Below, piece by piece: positions 34,119-43,418 of a stretch of DNA of 47,872 nt (its first letter is position 1; each line of letters opens with the position of its first letter). The notes below the pieces were generated by a model. The model had not been told where the DNA came from, did no database searches, and saw only the letters and a program-made list of their open reading frames with translations. A program made the position numbers and the translations under genes. The stretch comes from Paenibacillus maysiensis (GTDB lineage Bacteria; Bacillota; Bacilli; Paenibacillales; Paenibacillaceae): assembly GCF_000520815.1 (NCBI RefSeq), contig NZ_ASRY01000079.1, forward strand, positions 1 to 47,872, read 5' to 3'.

Positions 34119-34147
34119 TTGATGATTGAACAAATCATACAGAATGT

Positions 34148-34163
34148 TGGCACGAGACTTGCA
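34148..34163 (+). promoter_or_regulatory. Consensus sigma-54 promoter of the PTS operon
   Basis: TGGCAC-N5-TTGCA: the -24 (TGGCAC) and -12 (TTGCA) elements match the sigma-54 consensus at every position. An inverted repeat ATGATT-N5-AATCAT at 34122-34138 is just upstream, but this is too close to be a normal enhancer; no typical LevR enhancer repeat was recognised between 34004 and 34075. Confidence 0.93.
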
Positions 34164-34203
34164 TATAAGTATAGGCGAAGGATGTAAGGAGGGGGTGAAA
34201 CAA

Positions 34204-34623
34204 ATGATAGGTGTTATTGTTGGCACACATGGGAAACTTTCCAAAGAGATCCTAAGATCCACGGAAATGATTTTCGGACATCTGGAAAATGTGGTGGGCG
34301 TGACGTTTGAGCCTGGTGAAAGCGTTAACGGACTTGTTGAGAAGTACAAAGCGGCATTGGAAACGATTGATTGGACGGATGGACTTATCTTTCTCGTCGA
34401 TTTGTTTGGTGGCAGCCCCTATAATGCGGCCAGCAGGATTGTGGCCGGCTATGAAAAAATGGACATTGTAACAGGGGTAAACCTGCCAATGATCGTAGAC
34501 CTGCTGACAAATAGAGGGCTGGAGGAAGTGGAGAATCTGAGTGATCTGGCCATCCGTGCGGGTCAGGATTCGATGAAGTCTTTTCGTGTCATCCGGGACA
34601 TACAAACAGAGGAGGAATTATAG
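34204..34623 (+). CDS. PTS mannose-family EIIA
   Basis: A 139-residue protein; ATG 34204 has AAGGAGG upstream, while the longer frame to 34126 would start within the promoter. The phospho-acceptor is H9 in VIVGTHGKLS. FLVDLFGGSPYNAA is typical of EIIA-Man. It receives phosphate from HPr and passes it to EIIB. First gene of the sigma-54-controlled operon; LevD is the B. subtilis counterpart. Confidence 0.95.
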   Translation: MIGVIVGTHGKLSKEILRSTEMIFGHLENVVGVTFEPGESVNGLVEKYKAALETIDWTDGLIFLVDLFGGSPYNAASRIVAGYEKMDIVTGVNLPMIVDLLTNRGLEEVENLSDLAIRAGQDSMKSFRVIRDIQTEEEL

Positions 34624-34625
34624 GT

Positions 34626-35114
34626 ATGGAAATTTCATTTGTTCGTATTGACGATCGTCTGATCCATGGTCAGGTGGCTACTGTGTGGGTGAAAGAAACG
34701 AAGTGTAACAAAATCATCGCGGTCAGCGATGAGGTCGCTGCGGATACGCTGCGCAAAACCTTATTATTACAGGTGGCGCCGCCGGGAATTAAGGCTTATG
34801 TCGTCACGATTGCAAAAGCAATTGAAGCTTACAATAACCCTAAATATAACGATTTTAAGACCTTATTCCTGTTTACCAATCCGACTGATGTACTGCGGGT
34901 TGTAGAAGGTGGGGTACCGTTTACATCGGTAAATGTAGGTGGGATGTGCTTTAAAGAAGGCAAAACACAGATTACCGGAGCGGTATCCGTAGATAAGCAG
35001 GATGTAGAGGCATTTCATAAACTGCACGAAAAGGGGATTGAACTGGAAATTAGAAAAGTGGCCAGTGATCCTAAAATCAATTTGATTAACAAGCTCCAAA
35101 ATGTCCAGTTTTAA
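34626..35114 (+). CDS. PTS mannose/fructose-family EIIB
   Basis: A 162-residue protein starting two bases after the EIIA stop. The phospho-acceptor is H14 in RIDDRLIHGQV, followed by the normal EIIB-Man fold (VNVGGMCFKEGKTQITGAVSVD). It transfers phosphate to the incoming sugar. LevE is the counterpart. Sugar specificity (mannose, fructose, glucose, other hexose) is not determinable from this. Confidence 0.95.
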   Translation: MEISFVRIDDRLIHGQVATVWVKETKCNKIIAVSDEVAADTLRKTLLLQVAPPGIKAYVVTIAKAIEAYNNPKYNDFKTLFLFTNPTDVLRVVEGGVPFTSVNVGGMCFKEGKTQITGAVSVDKQDVEAFHKLHEKGIELEIRKVASDPKINLINKLQNVQF

Positions 35115-35145
35115 CAACAGGTTGGCATAAGAGAGGGGGTCAAAC

Positions 35146-35916
35146 ATGAGTGTTTTTGAAATCGTAATGGTAACCCTGGTTGCAGCCATTTGCGGAATGG
35201 GCAGCGTTTTGGATGAAGGACAGACTCATCGGCCTCTGGTTGCGTGTACACTGATCGGTCTGGTCCTAGGCGATCTCAAAACGGGTATTATTCTAGGCGG
35301 TACGCTGGAATTGATGGCATTGGGCTGGATGAATGTCGGGGCGTCAATGGCTCCGGATTCCGCTTTGGCCAGTGTAATCTCAACCATATTGGTTATTGTT
35401 GGACATCAGTCGATCGGAGCCGGAATTGCTGTTGCGATTCCGATTGCAGCTGCTGGGCAAGTGTTGACGATTTTTGTTAGAACGATTACCGTGTTCTTTC
35501 AGCACTTGGCAGATAAATATGCCGAATCTTCAAATTTCAGAGGAATTGAACTATGCCACTTTATCGCCCTCCTTCTTCAGGGATTGCGCGTCGCTTTGCC
35601 TGCCGTTTTGGTGGCTATTGCAGCAGAAACCGGTCTGGTTACGGCTTTGCTTGATTCGATCCCGGAGGTCATTACAAAAGGGCTGCAAATAGCAGGAGGA
35701 TTCATCGTCGTTGTAGGGTATGCCATGGTTATCAACATGATGGCAGCCAAATACCTGATGCCTTTCTTTTTCTTGGGCTTTGTCATTGCGGCATTTACGA
35801 GCATCAATCTGGTTGGCTTTGGGGTCATAGGAGCGGTTCTGGCTTTGCTGTATATCCAGCTCAGTCCTAAATATAGTCAGCGAAAAGATCAAACAGGTGA
35901 AATTGAAGAGCTCTAA
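35146..35916 (+). CDS. PTS mannose-family EIIC
   Basis: A 256-residue membrane protein with eight or so helices. LGDLKTGIILGGTLELMALGWMNVGASMAPD is the EIIC-Man signature, with Glu and Gly of the sugar pore. It starts after AGAGAGGGGG. EIIC and EIID together form the translocating membrane channel. LevF counterpart. Confidence 0.95.
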   Translation: MSVFEIVMVTLVAAICGMGSVLDEGQTHRPLVACTLIGLVLGDLKTGIILGGTLELMALGWMNVGASMAPDSALASVISTILVIVGHQSIGAGIAVAIPIAAAGQVLTIFVRTITVFFQHLADKYAESSNFRGIELCHFIALLLQGLRVALPAVLVAIAAETGLVTALLDSIPEVITKGLQIAGGFIVVVGYAMVINMMAAKYLMPFFFLGFVIAAFTSINLVGFGVIGAVLALLYIQLSPKYSQRKDQTGEIEEL

Positions 35917-35944
35917 AGAATACCTAATGAAAGAGTGGGGTACT

Positions 35945-36769
35945 ATGGAAGAAAAAAAATTAACAAAAAGCGATCTAAACAAAATGTTTTTCCGTTCATG
36001 GTTCCTGTTGGGCTCGTTTAACTTTGAGCGTATGCAGTCGATTGGTTTTTGTGTCACCTTGATTCCGGCAATCAAGCGGCTATACAGCAAGAAGGAAGAC
36101 CAAAAAGAAGCATTAAAGCGGCATCTGGAGTTTTTCAATACTCAACCGTTTATCTCAGCACCGATTATGGGCGTAACGGCGGCTATGGAGGAGCAGAAAG
36201 CGAATGGCCAGCCTATTGACAATGCTACCATAAGTGGAGTGAAAGTCGGCTTGATGGGGCCTTTAGCCGGAGTAGGGGACCCTATTTACTGGGGAACGTT
36301 ACGCCCGGTTCTGGCTGCGTTGGGAGCTTCCATTGCTTTGTCCGGAAGCATCATCGGGCCTGTCCTTTTCTTCTTGCTCTTTAACGTTCTTCGCCTGGCA
36401 ACCAAGTGGTACGGGCTGAAATACGGCTACCAAAAAGGGACGGAGATTGTGTCCGACATGTCCGGAAACCGGTTGCAAAAGCTTACGGAATCGGCCTCCA
36501 TCCTAGGACTCTTTGTCATGGGCGCACTCGTATCCAAATGGACTACTCTGAATGTGCCACTAGAAGTATCCAGATATACCCGTTCGGATGGAGTAGAGGT
36601 GGTTACGACAGTACAGATGATTCTGGATCAATTGATACCTGGTCTGTTACCTCTCTTGCTGACTTTTTTGTGCATGAGACTGCTCAAAAAGAAAGTGAAT
36701 GCTATAGCTCTGATTTTTGCTTTATTCGCAATAGGAATTATTGGATACGCTCTGGGTGTATTGGCTTAA
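35945..36769 (+). CDS. PTS mannose-family EIID
   Basis: A 274-residue protein; ATG 35945 follows AGTGGGG, and an in-frame ATG exists at 35927. Signatures are SWFLLGSFNFERMQSIGFCVTLIPAIKRLY at the start and GLMGPLAGVGDPIYWGTLRPVLAALG centrally, with a final membrane helix (ALIFALFAIGIIGYALGVLA). It pairs with EIIC. LevG counterpart. No levanase or other hydrolase is linked, unlike the B. subtilis lev operon. Confidence 0.95.
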   Translation: MEEKKLTKSDLNKMFFRSWFLLGSFNFERMQSIGFCVTLIPAIKRLYSKKEDQKEALKRHLEFFNTQPFISAPIMGVTAAMEEQKANGQPIDNATISGVKVGLMGPLAGVGDPIYWGTLRPVLAALGASIALSGSIIGPVLFFLLFNVLRLATKWYGLKYGYQKGTEIVSDMSGNRLQKLTESASILGLFVMGALVSKWTTLNVPLEVSRYTRSDGVEVVTTVQMILDQLIPGLLPLLLTFLCMRLLKKKVNAIALIFALFAIGIIGYALGVLA

Positions 36770-37238
36770 GCCCATTTTTAAGGTGATCCGGTCAAGTAGC
36801 TATCCTTGACCGGAAATCTGCTTTTTGAATATGTAAGCGCTTTATTTTTATTCCTCTGTAGTATCTCACCTTCGCCATTACCTGTTCCTAATTATGCTTT
36901 TCGAGTGCAAAGCAACCTGAGTTTGGGAGCCGACATATCGAATAGACCTAAAAAGTGAGTCGGTGAACACCGTATTCATCGGCAAGCTGGAATTCGCCTA
37001 TTATAGTTTCCACCAGTACTTTGGACTAAGCACGGAGCATGGAGAGTCATATTGATCAGAGACGTGAGTTATTCACTTCGCTTGGGGGCCCGGATAAATG
37101 AGGAAGACGGCGGCATTTTGCCAGTCTTCCTTATTTATATTATGAAAAGATGGAGTTCACCGACTAATTGTCGAATTACCTTAGAATTTGATGTATTATG
37201 GATTAAACAAGTTTTCAGGAACCAGGGAGGGTCATAGT
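36770..37238. other. Intergenic region with two hairpins and a short remnant
   Basis: Contains a 9-bp hairpin CCGGTCAAG/CTTGACCGG (36788-36813), a weak terminator for the PTS operon, and a 15-bp stem with one wobble pair (37094-37108 with 37124-37138). Between them, 36971-37054 reads VNTVFIGKLEFAYYSFHQYF plus a few residues to a stop; it looks protein-derived but I do not recognise it. Confidence 0.45.
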
Positions 37239-38825
37239 TTGTCTACACCGAGAAGAGCCGAACATCGTCAAAGTAAAAAGCTAAGTCTCATATCGTTGCT
37301 TACGGGCTTGGTGACGCTGGTGGTTCTGCTAACCTCAAGCATTCTTCTGGTTGGTTCTTATGAGTCCCAAAAGAAATCATTGATGGAGACGACGCTCCAT
37401 CTGAATTACTCCAACGCTGATCGCATTTCCAAGACGATGGATTCTTTATTTCGATCCATGCGCGGCAGCTTGGAATACAGTGCCGATAAACTTTCCGATG
37501 TTGATGCCATGACTTCGAAGCAAGTGGACGATTATTTAGATCTGATGCGCAAGAGCAGCAATTTCTTCAATTCCATCGCAGTGGTCGAAGCCAACGGGCT
37601 GATCCGCAATGTAGCGCCGGCTAGAGTGGGAATGGCAGGTCGGCGTATCACGTCTAAGGCCAGTCTGGAAGCTTTGGCACTCCAAAAACCGTATATTTCT
37701 TCCCCATACATGACTTCAAACACTAAGAGACTAATCGTATTTATGAGTCAACCGATTTTCAGCAGCGCCGGTAAATATCTCGGTATTTTGAGCGGCACGC
37801 TTTATCTTCAGGAGAACAATATCCTGTCTGATATTTTTGGCAACGGTAATGTGGACGATTCCGGTTCTTATTATTATATTGTGGATTCCAACGGACGCCT
37901 GCTGTATCACCCGGACAAACAGCTCCTCGGAAAGGATATCAGCAGCAACAAGGTAGTGCAGAAGTTGATGAAGGGGGAAAGCGGGAAACAGCAAGTTCGC
38001 AACATCAGTGGCGTCGAGATGCTTGCCGGATACTCGAGTGTCCCGGCCAACGGATGGGGAATTGTGGTCGTTTCGCCGATTGGTCTAATCCATGATCAAC
38101 TGATGGACCACATTCGGACAATTCTGTGGTATTCGTTGTTTCCGTTCATCATATTGCTGATGGGCGTCATACTCGTAGCATTCAGGTTGGCCCGGCCTTT
38201 TGTCTATCTGGCAAATCTGGTGAGCAAGATGGGCAAGGAAAAGATTGTAATGCCGGAAGCGAAGCCGCATTGGAGCCAGGAGGCCGATTTGCTCACCAAG
38301 GCCGTATTGCTTGCCGTGTTGAATATTCAGAAGCAGACGGATCAATTGACCCAGGAAGCTGTGACGGATGTTCTGACCGGATTAATGAACCGAAGATCGC
38401 TTGAATATACCATGAGTCAATGGATGGCCTCTGGTCTGCCGTTTTCGCTCATTATGCTGGATGTAGACAAATTTAAATTCGTAAACGACACCTACGGCCA
38501 TCTCATCGGTGACGAAGTGCTGAAGCATGTTGCCGAAGTTATAGTTACCTCGCTTCACCCGGATGATGTCTGCTATCGCTACGGCGGCGAAGAGTTCGTC
38601 ATTCTGCTGAACCGACCTGAGGAAGCCTTCAACGTAGCGGAAAGAGTACGTCAGGCTTTGGAACAAAGCAGGGCTCCCATTCGGACACGAGTTACGGCCT
38701 CTCTGGGCATCGCCCATTATCCTTTGCATGCGTCAGAGCGGGAGGAACTGATAGAGAAGGCGGATCAGGCATTGTACCTGGCGAAGAGCAGAGGAAGAAA
38801 CAGAACGATAGTCTCTGAGGGTTAA
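37239..38825 (+). CDS. Membrane diguanylate cyclase with Cache sensor and GGDEF domain
   Basis: A 528-residue protein from TTG 37239, seven bases after AGGGAGG. TM1 (about 17-39), an extracytoplasmic dCache-type sensor (about 40-285, ending GYSSVPANGWGIVVVSPIG), TM2 (about 290-315), a short linker, and GGDEF (about 370-525). The active site is YGGEEF near residue 447, preceded by DVDKFKFVNDTYGHLIGD, so it should make c-di-GMP. The RxxD inhibitory motif five residues before GGEEF is absent (LHPD), so no product feedback at that site. No CheY or EAL domain. Confidence 0.95.
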   Translation: MSTPRRAEHRQSKKLSLISLLTGLVTLVVLLTSSILLVGSYESQKKSLMETTLHLNYSNADRISKTMDSLFRSMRGSLEYSADKLSDVDAMTSKQVDDYLDLMRKSSNFFNSIAVVEANGLIRNVAPARVGMAGRRITSKASLEALALQKPYISSPYMTSNTKRLIVFMSQPIFSSAGKYLGILSGTLYLQENNILSDIFGNGNVDDSGSYYYIVDSNGRLLYHPDKQLLGKDISSNKVVQKLMKGESGKQQVRNISGVEMLAGYSSVPANGWGIVVVSPIGLIHDQLMDHIRTILWYSLFPFIILLMGVILVAFRLARPFVYLANLVSKMGKEKIVMPEAKPHWSQEADLLTKAVLLAVLNIQKQTDQLTQEAVTDVLTGLMNRRSLEYTMSQWMASGLPFSLIMLDVDKFKFVNDTYGHLIGDEVLKHVAEVIVTSLHPDDVCYRYGGEEFVILLNRPEEAFNVAERVRQALEQSRAPIRTRVTASLGIAHYPLHASEREELIEKADQALYLAKSRGRNRTIVSEG

Positions 38826-38973
38826 AGAAGTAATTTATGGGCGACCGGGTTTGTTTGAGGAGCTTGAACTGTTTGGAGCAATATGAGTTCCCGGTCATAA
38901 CATCCTGGCAAGGAGCAAAAGAACGAATCGACTCCATTTTAGGAGTTCTGAAATAAATAATAGATATATTCGT

Positions 38974-39005
38974 AAAACAGCTGGCCCCTTGGAGCTGGCT
39001 GTTTT
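38974..39005. terminator. Hairpin after the diguanylate cyclase
   Basis: AAAACAGC (38974-38981) pairs with GCTGTTTT (38998-39005). Between 38826 and 38956 a frame ending at 38956 reads CLEQYEFPVITSWQGAKERI, then DSILGVLK, an unrecognised remnant. Confidence 0.6.
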
Positions 39006-39081
39006 GCTAGAAATGATAGTGCCTATGATTGAAATAAAATGGTATAATTGATATACATTTTCCATGAGGAGGGCTACGTGT

Positions 39082-39874
39082 ATGACCATAACTATGGGTC
39101 AGATTGTGAAGCATCTGACAAAGGGAATAAGTACACCCAATGCGACCGTAGTCTTCTTAACCCAGGGCATATAGATACTGAGATACAAGGAATTGTAACC
39201 GCTTTCTGTGCTTCGCAGTATGTGATAGAACAAGCTATTTCTCTAGGCGCAAATTTTATCATAACGCATGAAGGCATTTTTTATAGCCATCGGGGGATGC
39301 AGGATTGTTTACTACATGATTCCGTTTTTTTGCAAAAATCCCGTCTGATCGCCGATTCAGGTATAGGCATTTATCGTTTTCATGACACCATACATCGTAA
39401 TCAACCGGATAGAGTATGATTGGGCTTCTTCAGGCACTTGACTGGCACACCTACGTTGTGAAACAGCAGCCGACGGCCGCCATTTTGACGATTCCGGCTA
39501 TGGAAGTTAAGGAGGTCGCTGAATATATCAAAGTCAAACTACATATTCGTTATGTACGGGTGGCTGGCGAGGTTTCCATGCCATGTGAACGAGTGGGAAT
39601 CTCAGCAGGATACAGGGGAGGTGGTGAACTAGCCATTCCATTATTTCTAAATGAAAATGTGGATTTAGTCGTTGCCGGTGAGGGCCCAGAATGGGAAGCG
39701 CCAGAATATGTGAAAGACGCTGTCTATCAAGGCAAAAGTAAAGCACTTATCATGCTCGGACATGCGGAAAGTGAAGCGCCTGGTATGAAATATCTCGCCG
39801 ATGTACTTTCCGTCGAATTTCCGATGCTCCCCGTACACTTTGTTGAAGATCGACCAGTGTTTCAAATATTGTAA
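39082..39874 (+). pseudogene. Nif3-like dinuclear-metal protein, two frameshifts
   Basis: The start (MTITMGQIVKHLTKGISTPNATVVF) is in one frame; after about 39155 the homology continues in a second frame (DTEIQGIVTAFCASQYVIEQAISLGANFIITHEGIFYSH), and after about 39412 in a third (IGLLQALDWHTYVVKQQPTAAILTIPAMEVKEVAEYI, later VVAGEGPEWEAPEYV and LIMLGHAESEAPGM). Joined, the pieces make a full-length Nif3/DUF34 family protein of about 260 residues with the metal-binding THEG, H and E motifs. In this sequence it cannot be made as one chain unless these are sequencing errors. Confidence 0.75.
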
Positions 39875-39951
39875 TCGAGAACACGTCTATTGTGATGATC
39901 ATCCCCCACTGTTGTTATATCCGTTCATCCATTTTATGAAATGGAGGCAAG

Positions 39952-40373
39952 ATGATGGGAAGTAGAGTGATTATGCCGCTCAACACAGACTGGAAATTAA
40001 AGTCCTTTGATCCACATATGCTATATGGTGGCAATCAAGCTTATTTGCCCATGAATCCTTGGTTTGATGTCGCTAATCACGGTTATGTGATCGGCCAATT
40101 TGTTTGGAGTGGAATTGACTATCTGGGAGAAACAAGCTATCCCTCCAAAGGGTGGTCCTCGGGCCTGATCGATACTTGCGGGTTCCGCAAACCTGTTCCT
40201 ATCTCCAACAAAGTTTATGGTCAGATCAGCCTGTTGTGCACATAGCCGTATTTCACGAACATATGAAGCCGGAATACAATCCGTCATGGACGATGCACTG
40301 GAAATCCCCGGCCATGGAAGATCATTGGACATTTCCTGAATACGGCGGAAAATTGATACGGCCTAAACCCTGA
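39952..40373 (+). pseudogene. GH2 beta-galactosidase remnant (N-terminus and catalytic-domain tail)
   Basis: A ribosome site GGAGG precedes ATGs at 39952 and 39955. The first residues (RVIMPLNTDWKLKSFDP) match the start of family-2 glycosidases, then the sequence jumps to the catalytic barrel end (PWFDVANHGYVIGQFVWSGIDYLGE, then PSKGWSSGLIDTCGFRKP). A frameshift near 40195 leads to QQSLWSDQPVVHIAVF and a stop at 40371. Most of the middle is deleted and the C-terminus is missing here. Confidence 0.8.
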
Positions 40374-40489
40374 AGACTTCTCGAACCAGTCCCTTGGAAT
40401 TTTCCCCCTTCACACACTCTATCAAGGTATATATAGATTCCATATTCTTTTAGAGTATACATAATATGAACTACAATCTTTTCATTGAG

Positions 40490-41971
40490 TTATTCAGCTT
40501 GCCATATATCTTTCAATTTCCAATATGTCAGCCCATTTACTAGTGCCTCTCCACCCTCCGTTATGATTTCTATGCCTAGTAATTTCTCACTCGGATAGAT
40601 GCGACTTGTCATCGTAGCTTGCCCTTCATTCGCAAACATTTCAATGGATGAGCGATCCAGATATACATGCAATGTCAACTGCCCCTCAGCATTGAAGGCT
40701 GTTTGACGTACTCCATCTGTCTTCTTACCTGATTTAGAACAATTAAGCATAAGTTTCTGCTCCGCAATAGAATATGTGATAACCGTTTCTTCTCGACCTG
40801 TTCCGCGAAACTTCAAGCCTACCAGGTCTGCACTTGACTTCGTGAGGTCGAACACTACCTTAACTTCAAGCAGATCGGCTTCAACTTCCTTGTAGTAACT
40901 TCCAGAAATAGCGCCATATTGATACAAAACATGTTTACTTTGACGAAGTAACTTCATTTCTTCAACTGGAGTCATCAGTACTTTATTATTGTCACCCAAC
41001 GTAATTAAACGTGGGATCGTCATTGCTCCACACCAGCCGTCTGCTTTCGTCGGCATATCCGATTCCCACATATCCATCCAACCAATCGCAATGCGGCGAC
41101 CTTGATCATCTAGAAAAGTTTGAACCGCATAGAAGTCATGACCATTATCCAACTCGATGAACTCTCCATGCTTATATTCATTACTTTCATAATTATATTC
41201 GCCAACATAATATCCCGTCTGGAACAAGTTATTGTACTTATCTCCTTGCGCATCAATACCTTGTGGGGAGAACATAAATATATGCTTACCGTTCAGTTCA
41301 AAGAAATCAGGGCACTCCCACATGAAGCCCATATTCTTATCTCCTTGCAGAAGCACACCATGATAGGTCCAAGTTCTAAGATCGGGAGATGTATATAGAA
41401 TAACACGCGGCAGATCTTCTTTCGTGCTGTTACCTAGGATCATGTACCATGTATCCTCATTCTTCCATACCTTCGGATCACGGAAATGCTGGGAGCTATC
41501 TGTCGGAGGTTCAGCGATTACGGGATTCTGCCTTAGTTTTGTAAAATGAATGCCATCTGTGCTTACTGCCACATTTTGATTTTGGAAAAAGATATTGTTT
41601 GGTTGATCAATATAGTGATGGCCGGTATAGATCAATGTCAGTTCGCCGTTATTATCTACTGCGCTTCCTGAGAAGCAGCCATCAAGGTCACACGCATCTC
41701 CAGGCGCTAATGCAATCGGACAATGCTCCCAATGTACAAGGTCTTTACTCTTCACGTGACCCCAATGCATTGGGCCCCAGTTCTCATCATAAGGATGATG
41801 CTGATAGAAGGCGTGATATTCACCTTTAAATTGAATTAATCCATTTGGGTCGTTAATCCAGTTTGCTGGTGCCATAATATGATAACCTAAGCGGTACCGC
41901 TTGTTCATTTTCGCTTCTGCCTGTTTCAACGCTTCCTCAGCTTGCTTCGTATTGTTATTATATGTGTTCAT
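40490..41971 (-). CDS. scrB: GH32 sucrose-6-phosphate/sucrose hydrolase
   Basis: A 493-residue cytosolic enzyme. The nucleophile Asp lies in WINDPNG (about 40), the stabiliser in FRDPKV, and the acid in WECPD. A beta-sandwich C-terminal domain follows (LTLHVYLDRSSIEMFANEGQATMTSRIYP). It splits sucrose, sucrose phosphate or similar fructosides. As it follows a sucrose proton-symporter gene rather than a PTS permease, free sucrose is the likelier substrate (invertase), inferred. Last gene of the two-gene operon. Confidence 0.94.
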   Translation of the reverse strand: MNTYNNNTKQAEEALKQAEAKMNKRYRLGYHIMAPANWINDPNGLIQFKGEYHAFYQHHPYDENWGPMHWGHVKSKDLVHWEHCPIALAPGDACDLDGCFSGSAVDNNGELTLIYTGHHYIDQPNNIFFQNQNVAVSTDGIHFTKLRQNPVIAEPPTDSSQHFRDPKVWKNEDTWYMILGNSTKEDLPRVILYTSPDLRTWTYHGVLLQGDKNMGFMWECPDFFELNGKHIFMFSPQGIDAQGDKYNNLFQTGYYVGEYNYESNEYKHGEFIELDNGHDFYAVQTFLDDQGRRIAIGWMDMWESDMPTKADGWCGAMTIPRLITLGDNNKVLMTPVEEMKLLRQSKHVLYQYGAISGSYYKEVEADLLEVKVVFDLTKSSADLVGLKFRGTGREETVITYSIAEQKLMLNCSKSGKKTDGVRQTAFNAEGQLTLHVYLDRSSIEMFANEGQATMTSRIYPSEKLLGIEIITEGGEALVNGLTYWKLKDIWQAE

Positions 41972-41982
41972 CTGTCTTCCTC

Positions 41983-43218
41983 CTATGCTGTTTCAATATG
42001 CTTGTTAGGCTTGGGATCCAGCTTTTTTGGTTCTTTCTTTAAGGTAAAGATTGAGATTGTTGTAAAGGCAAATACGAAAACACCCATAATCACGTACGTA
42101 TTTGCAAAGCCTCTAATGTCATAAGACATACCGGCGATTGGCGAGAAGATCGAAGCTCCTACCTGACTCGTAAACTGGTATCCCACTAGATACAAGATCG
42201 AAGACAGACGCGTATCGAAATTAGCAGCCAAGTACTTAAATACGGAGATCAACATGATTGGCAGTTCCAATGCGTGAATCAATTTCATAGCTGAGATACC
42301 ATAAGGTCCAATAACTAAGCCTGAACCCATGATCCGGAACGCCATCAAGAACCCTGCCAATATCAGACCCTTTTTTGCTCCAATTTTGTTGACAATGAAA
42401 GGCGCTAAGAACATTATGCCTGCTTCCAAGAATACTTGTAGGGAATTTAAGTAACCGTAAACTTGATTGCCTAAAGCAACCGTTGAGAACGTCGATGAAA
42501 AGTAATTCGGGAACTGCTGGTCATACACATTGTAAATACAGGTAACACCAAGAACATATAAAATGAAAAACCACAAATGCTTATTTGCAAACAAATAGCC
42601 GATTTGCTTAAAGTTAACAGATTCTGCTCGCTCCATCTCGGAATCTGTCATTTCAACTTTAATTGTCATCATAATGATAAACAGAATGACAGCAGATACT
42701 GATGCAATCCAGAAGTTAATGTTAGGGTTGATATTGAAGAGCTGACCAGCGAAAAATGTTGCTGCTGCCCAACCTAGCGAGCCCCACATACGAGATTTTC
42801 CGTATTCAAAGTCATATTTTCGGCTGATTTTCTCGACATAAGATTCGATGGCTCCGATCCCTGCCAAAAAAGAAATACCCAAGTATAATCCACCTACAAT
42901 TGCGCCGAGGAATACATTGTATTGAAGTAACGGCCCATAGATAAAGATATAGAAAGGACCAACAAATAAGAGTAAAGAACTGATTAGAAATAAAATATGC
43001 TTCTTCAATCCAATTTTATCAGATATATAGCCATAAAGCGGTTGCATACATAGCGCAAAGATAGCGTTTACAGTAAAGATAACACCTGTTTCAGCACCAT
43101 TCAGACTGATTTCTTGCCCTAGCCAGATGGAGAACAATGAATAACTTGCTGACCAAGTAAAGAAGAAAAAGAAGAAATAGGCACTTAGTTTCCAATACAT
43201 GCTCTTTGACTTTCTCAT
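41983..43218 (-). CDS. Oligosaccharide:H+ symporter (CscB/LacY family)
   Basis: A 411-residue, twelve-helix MFS protein. The start SKSMYWKLSAYFFFFFFTWSASYSLFSIWL and the motif GYISDKIGLKKH after TM2, plus KSRMWGSLGWA in the middle, mark the LacY/RafB/CscB family. With the GH32 gene 11 bp downstream and a LacI repressor upstream, sucrose uptake is the best assignment. No signal of PTS coupling. Confidence 0.9.
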   Translation of the reverse strand: MRKSKSMYWKLSAYFFFFFFTWSASYSLFSIWLGQEISLNGAETGVIFTVNAIFALCMQPLYGYISDKIGLKKHILFLISSLLLFVGPFYIFIYGPLLQYNVFLGAIVGGLYLGISFLAGIGAIESYVEKISRKYDFEYGKSRMWGSLGWAAATFFAGQLFNINPNINFWIASVSAVILFIIMMTIKVEMTDSEMERAESVNFKQIGYLFANKHLWFFILYVLGVTCIYNVYDQQFPNYFSSTFSTVALGNQVYGYLNSLQVFLEAGIMFLAPFIVNKIGAKKGLILAGFLMAFRIMGSGLVIGPYGISAMKLIHALELPIMLISVFKYLAANFDTRLSSILYLVGYQFTSQVGASIFSPIAGMSYDIRGFANTYVIMGVFVFAFTTISIFTLKKEPKKLDPKPNKHIETA

Positions 43219-43281
43219 ATCGAACGCTCCTCAAAGTTGAACATTTAATGTAAATGAAAGCACTTCCGTATTTACAGATCG

Positions 43282-43321
43282 ATTATATGTCAACCGCTTT
43301 CATATGTCAACCGCTTGACAT
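43282..43321 (-). promoter_or_regulatory. Sucrose operon promoter with two LacI-type operators
   Basis: On the minus strand, TTGACA (43310-43305), a 17-bp spacer and TATAAT (43287-43282), both perfect. A palindrome ATGTCAA-CCGC-TTGACAT (43304-43321) covers the -35, and a second copy with one arm degraded (43287-43304) fills the spacer. Repressor binding would block polymerase at both sites. Confidence 0.82.
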
Positions 43322-43418
43322 ATTTTCGAAAGGAAAAGAGCTCTCCTCTTTGATTTCAATTACTCTAATAAGGATAGCTCCACCTTATATCACAATGCTG
43401 AAAGCTATGGAAATTGTA

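Noticed and set aside
34122..34138. ATGATT-N5-AATCAT as the LevR enhancer
   Set aside because: It is only 10 bp from the -24 element; sigma-54 enhancers need DNA looping from further away.
36971..37054. Small protein VNTVFIGKLEFAYYSFHQYF-type
   Set aside because: Weak start, no ribosome site and no known family; recorded only as a possible remnant.
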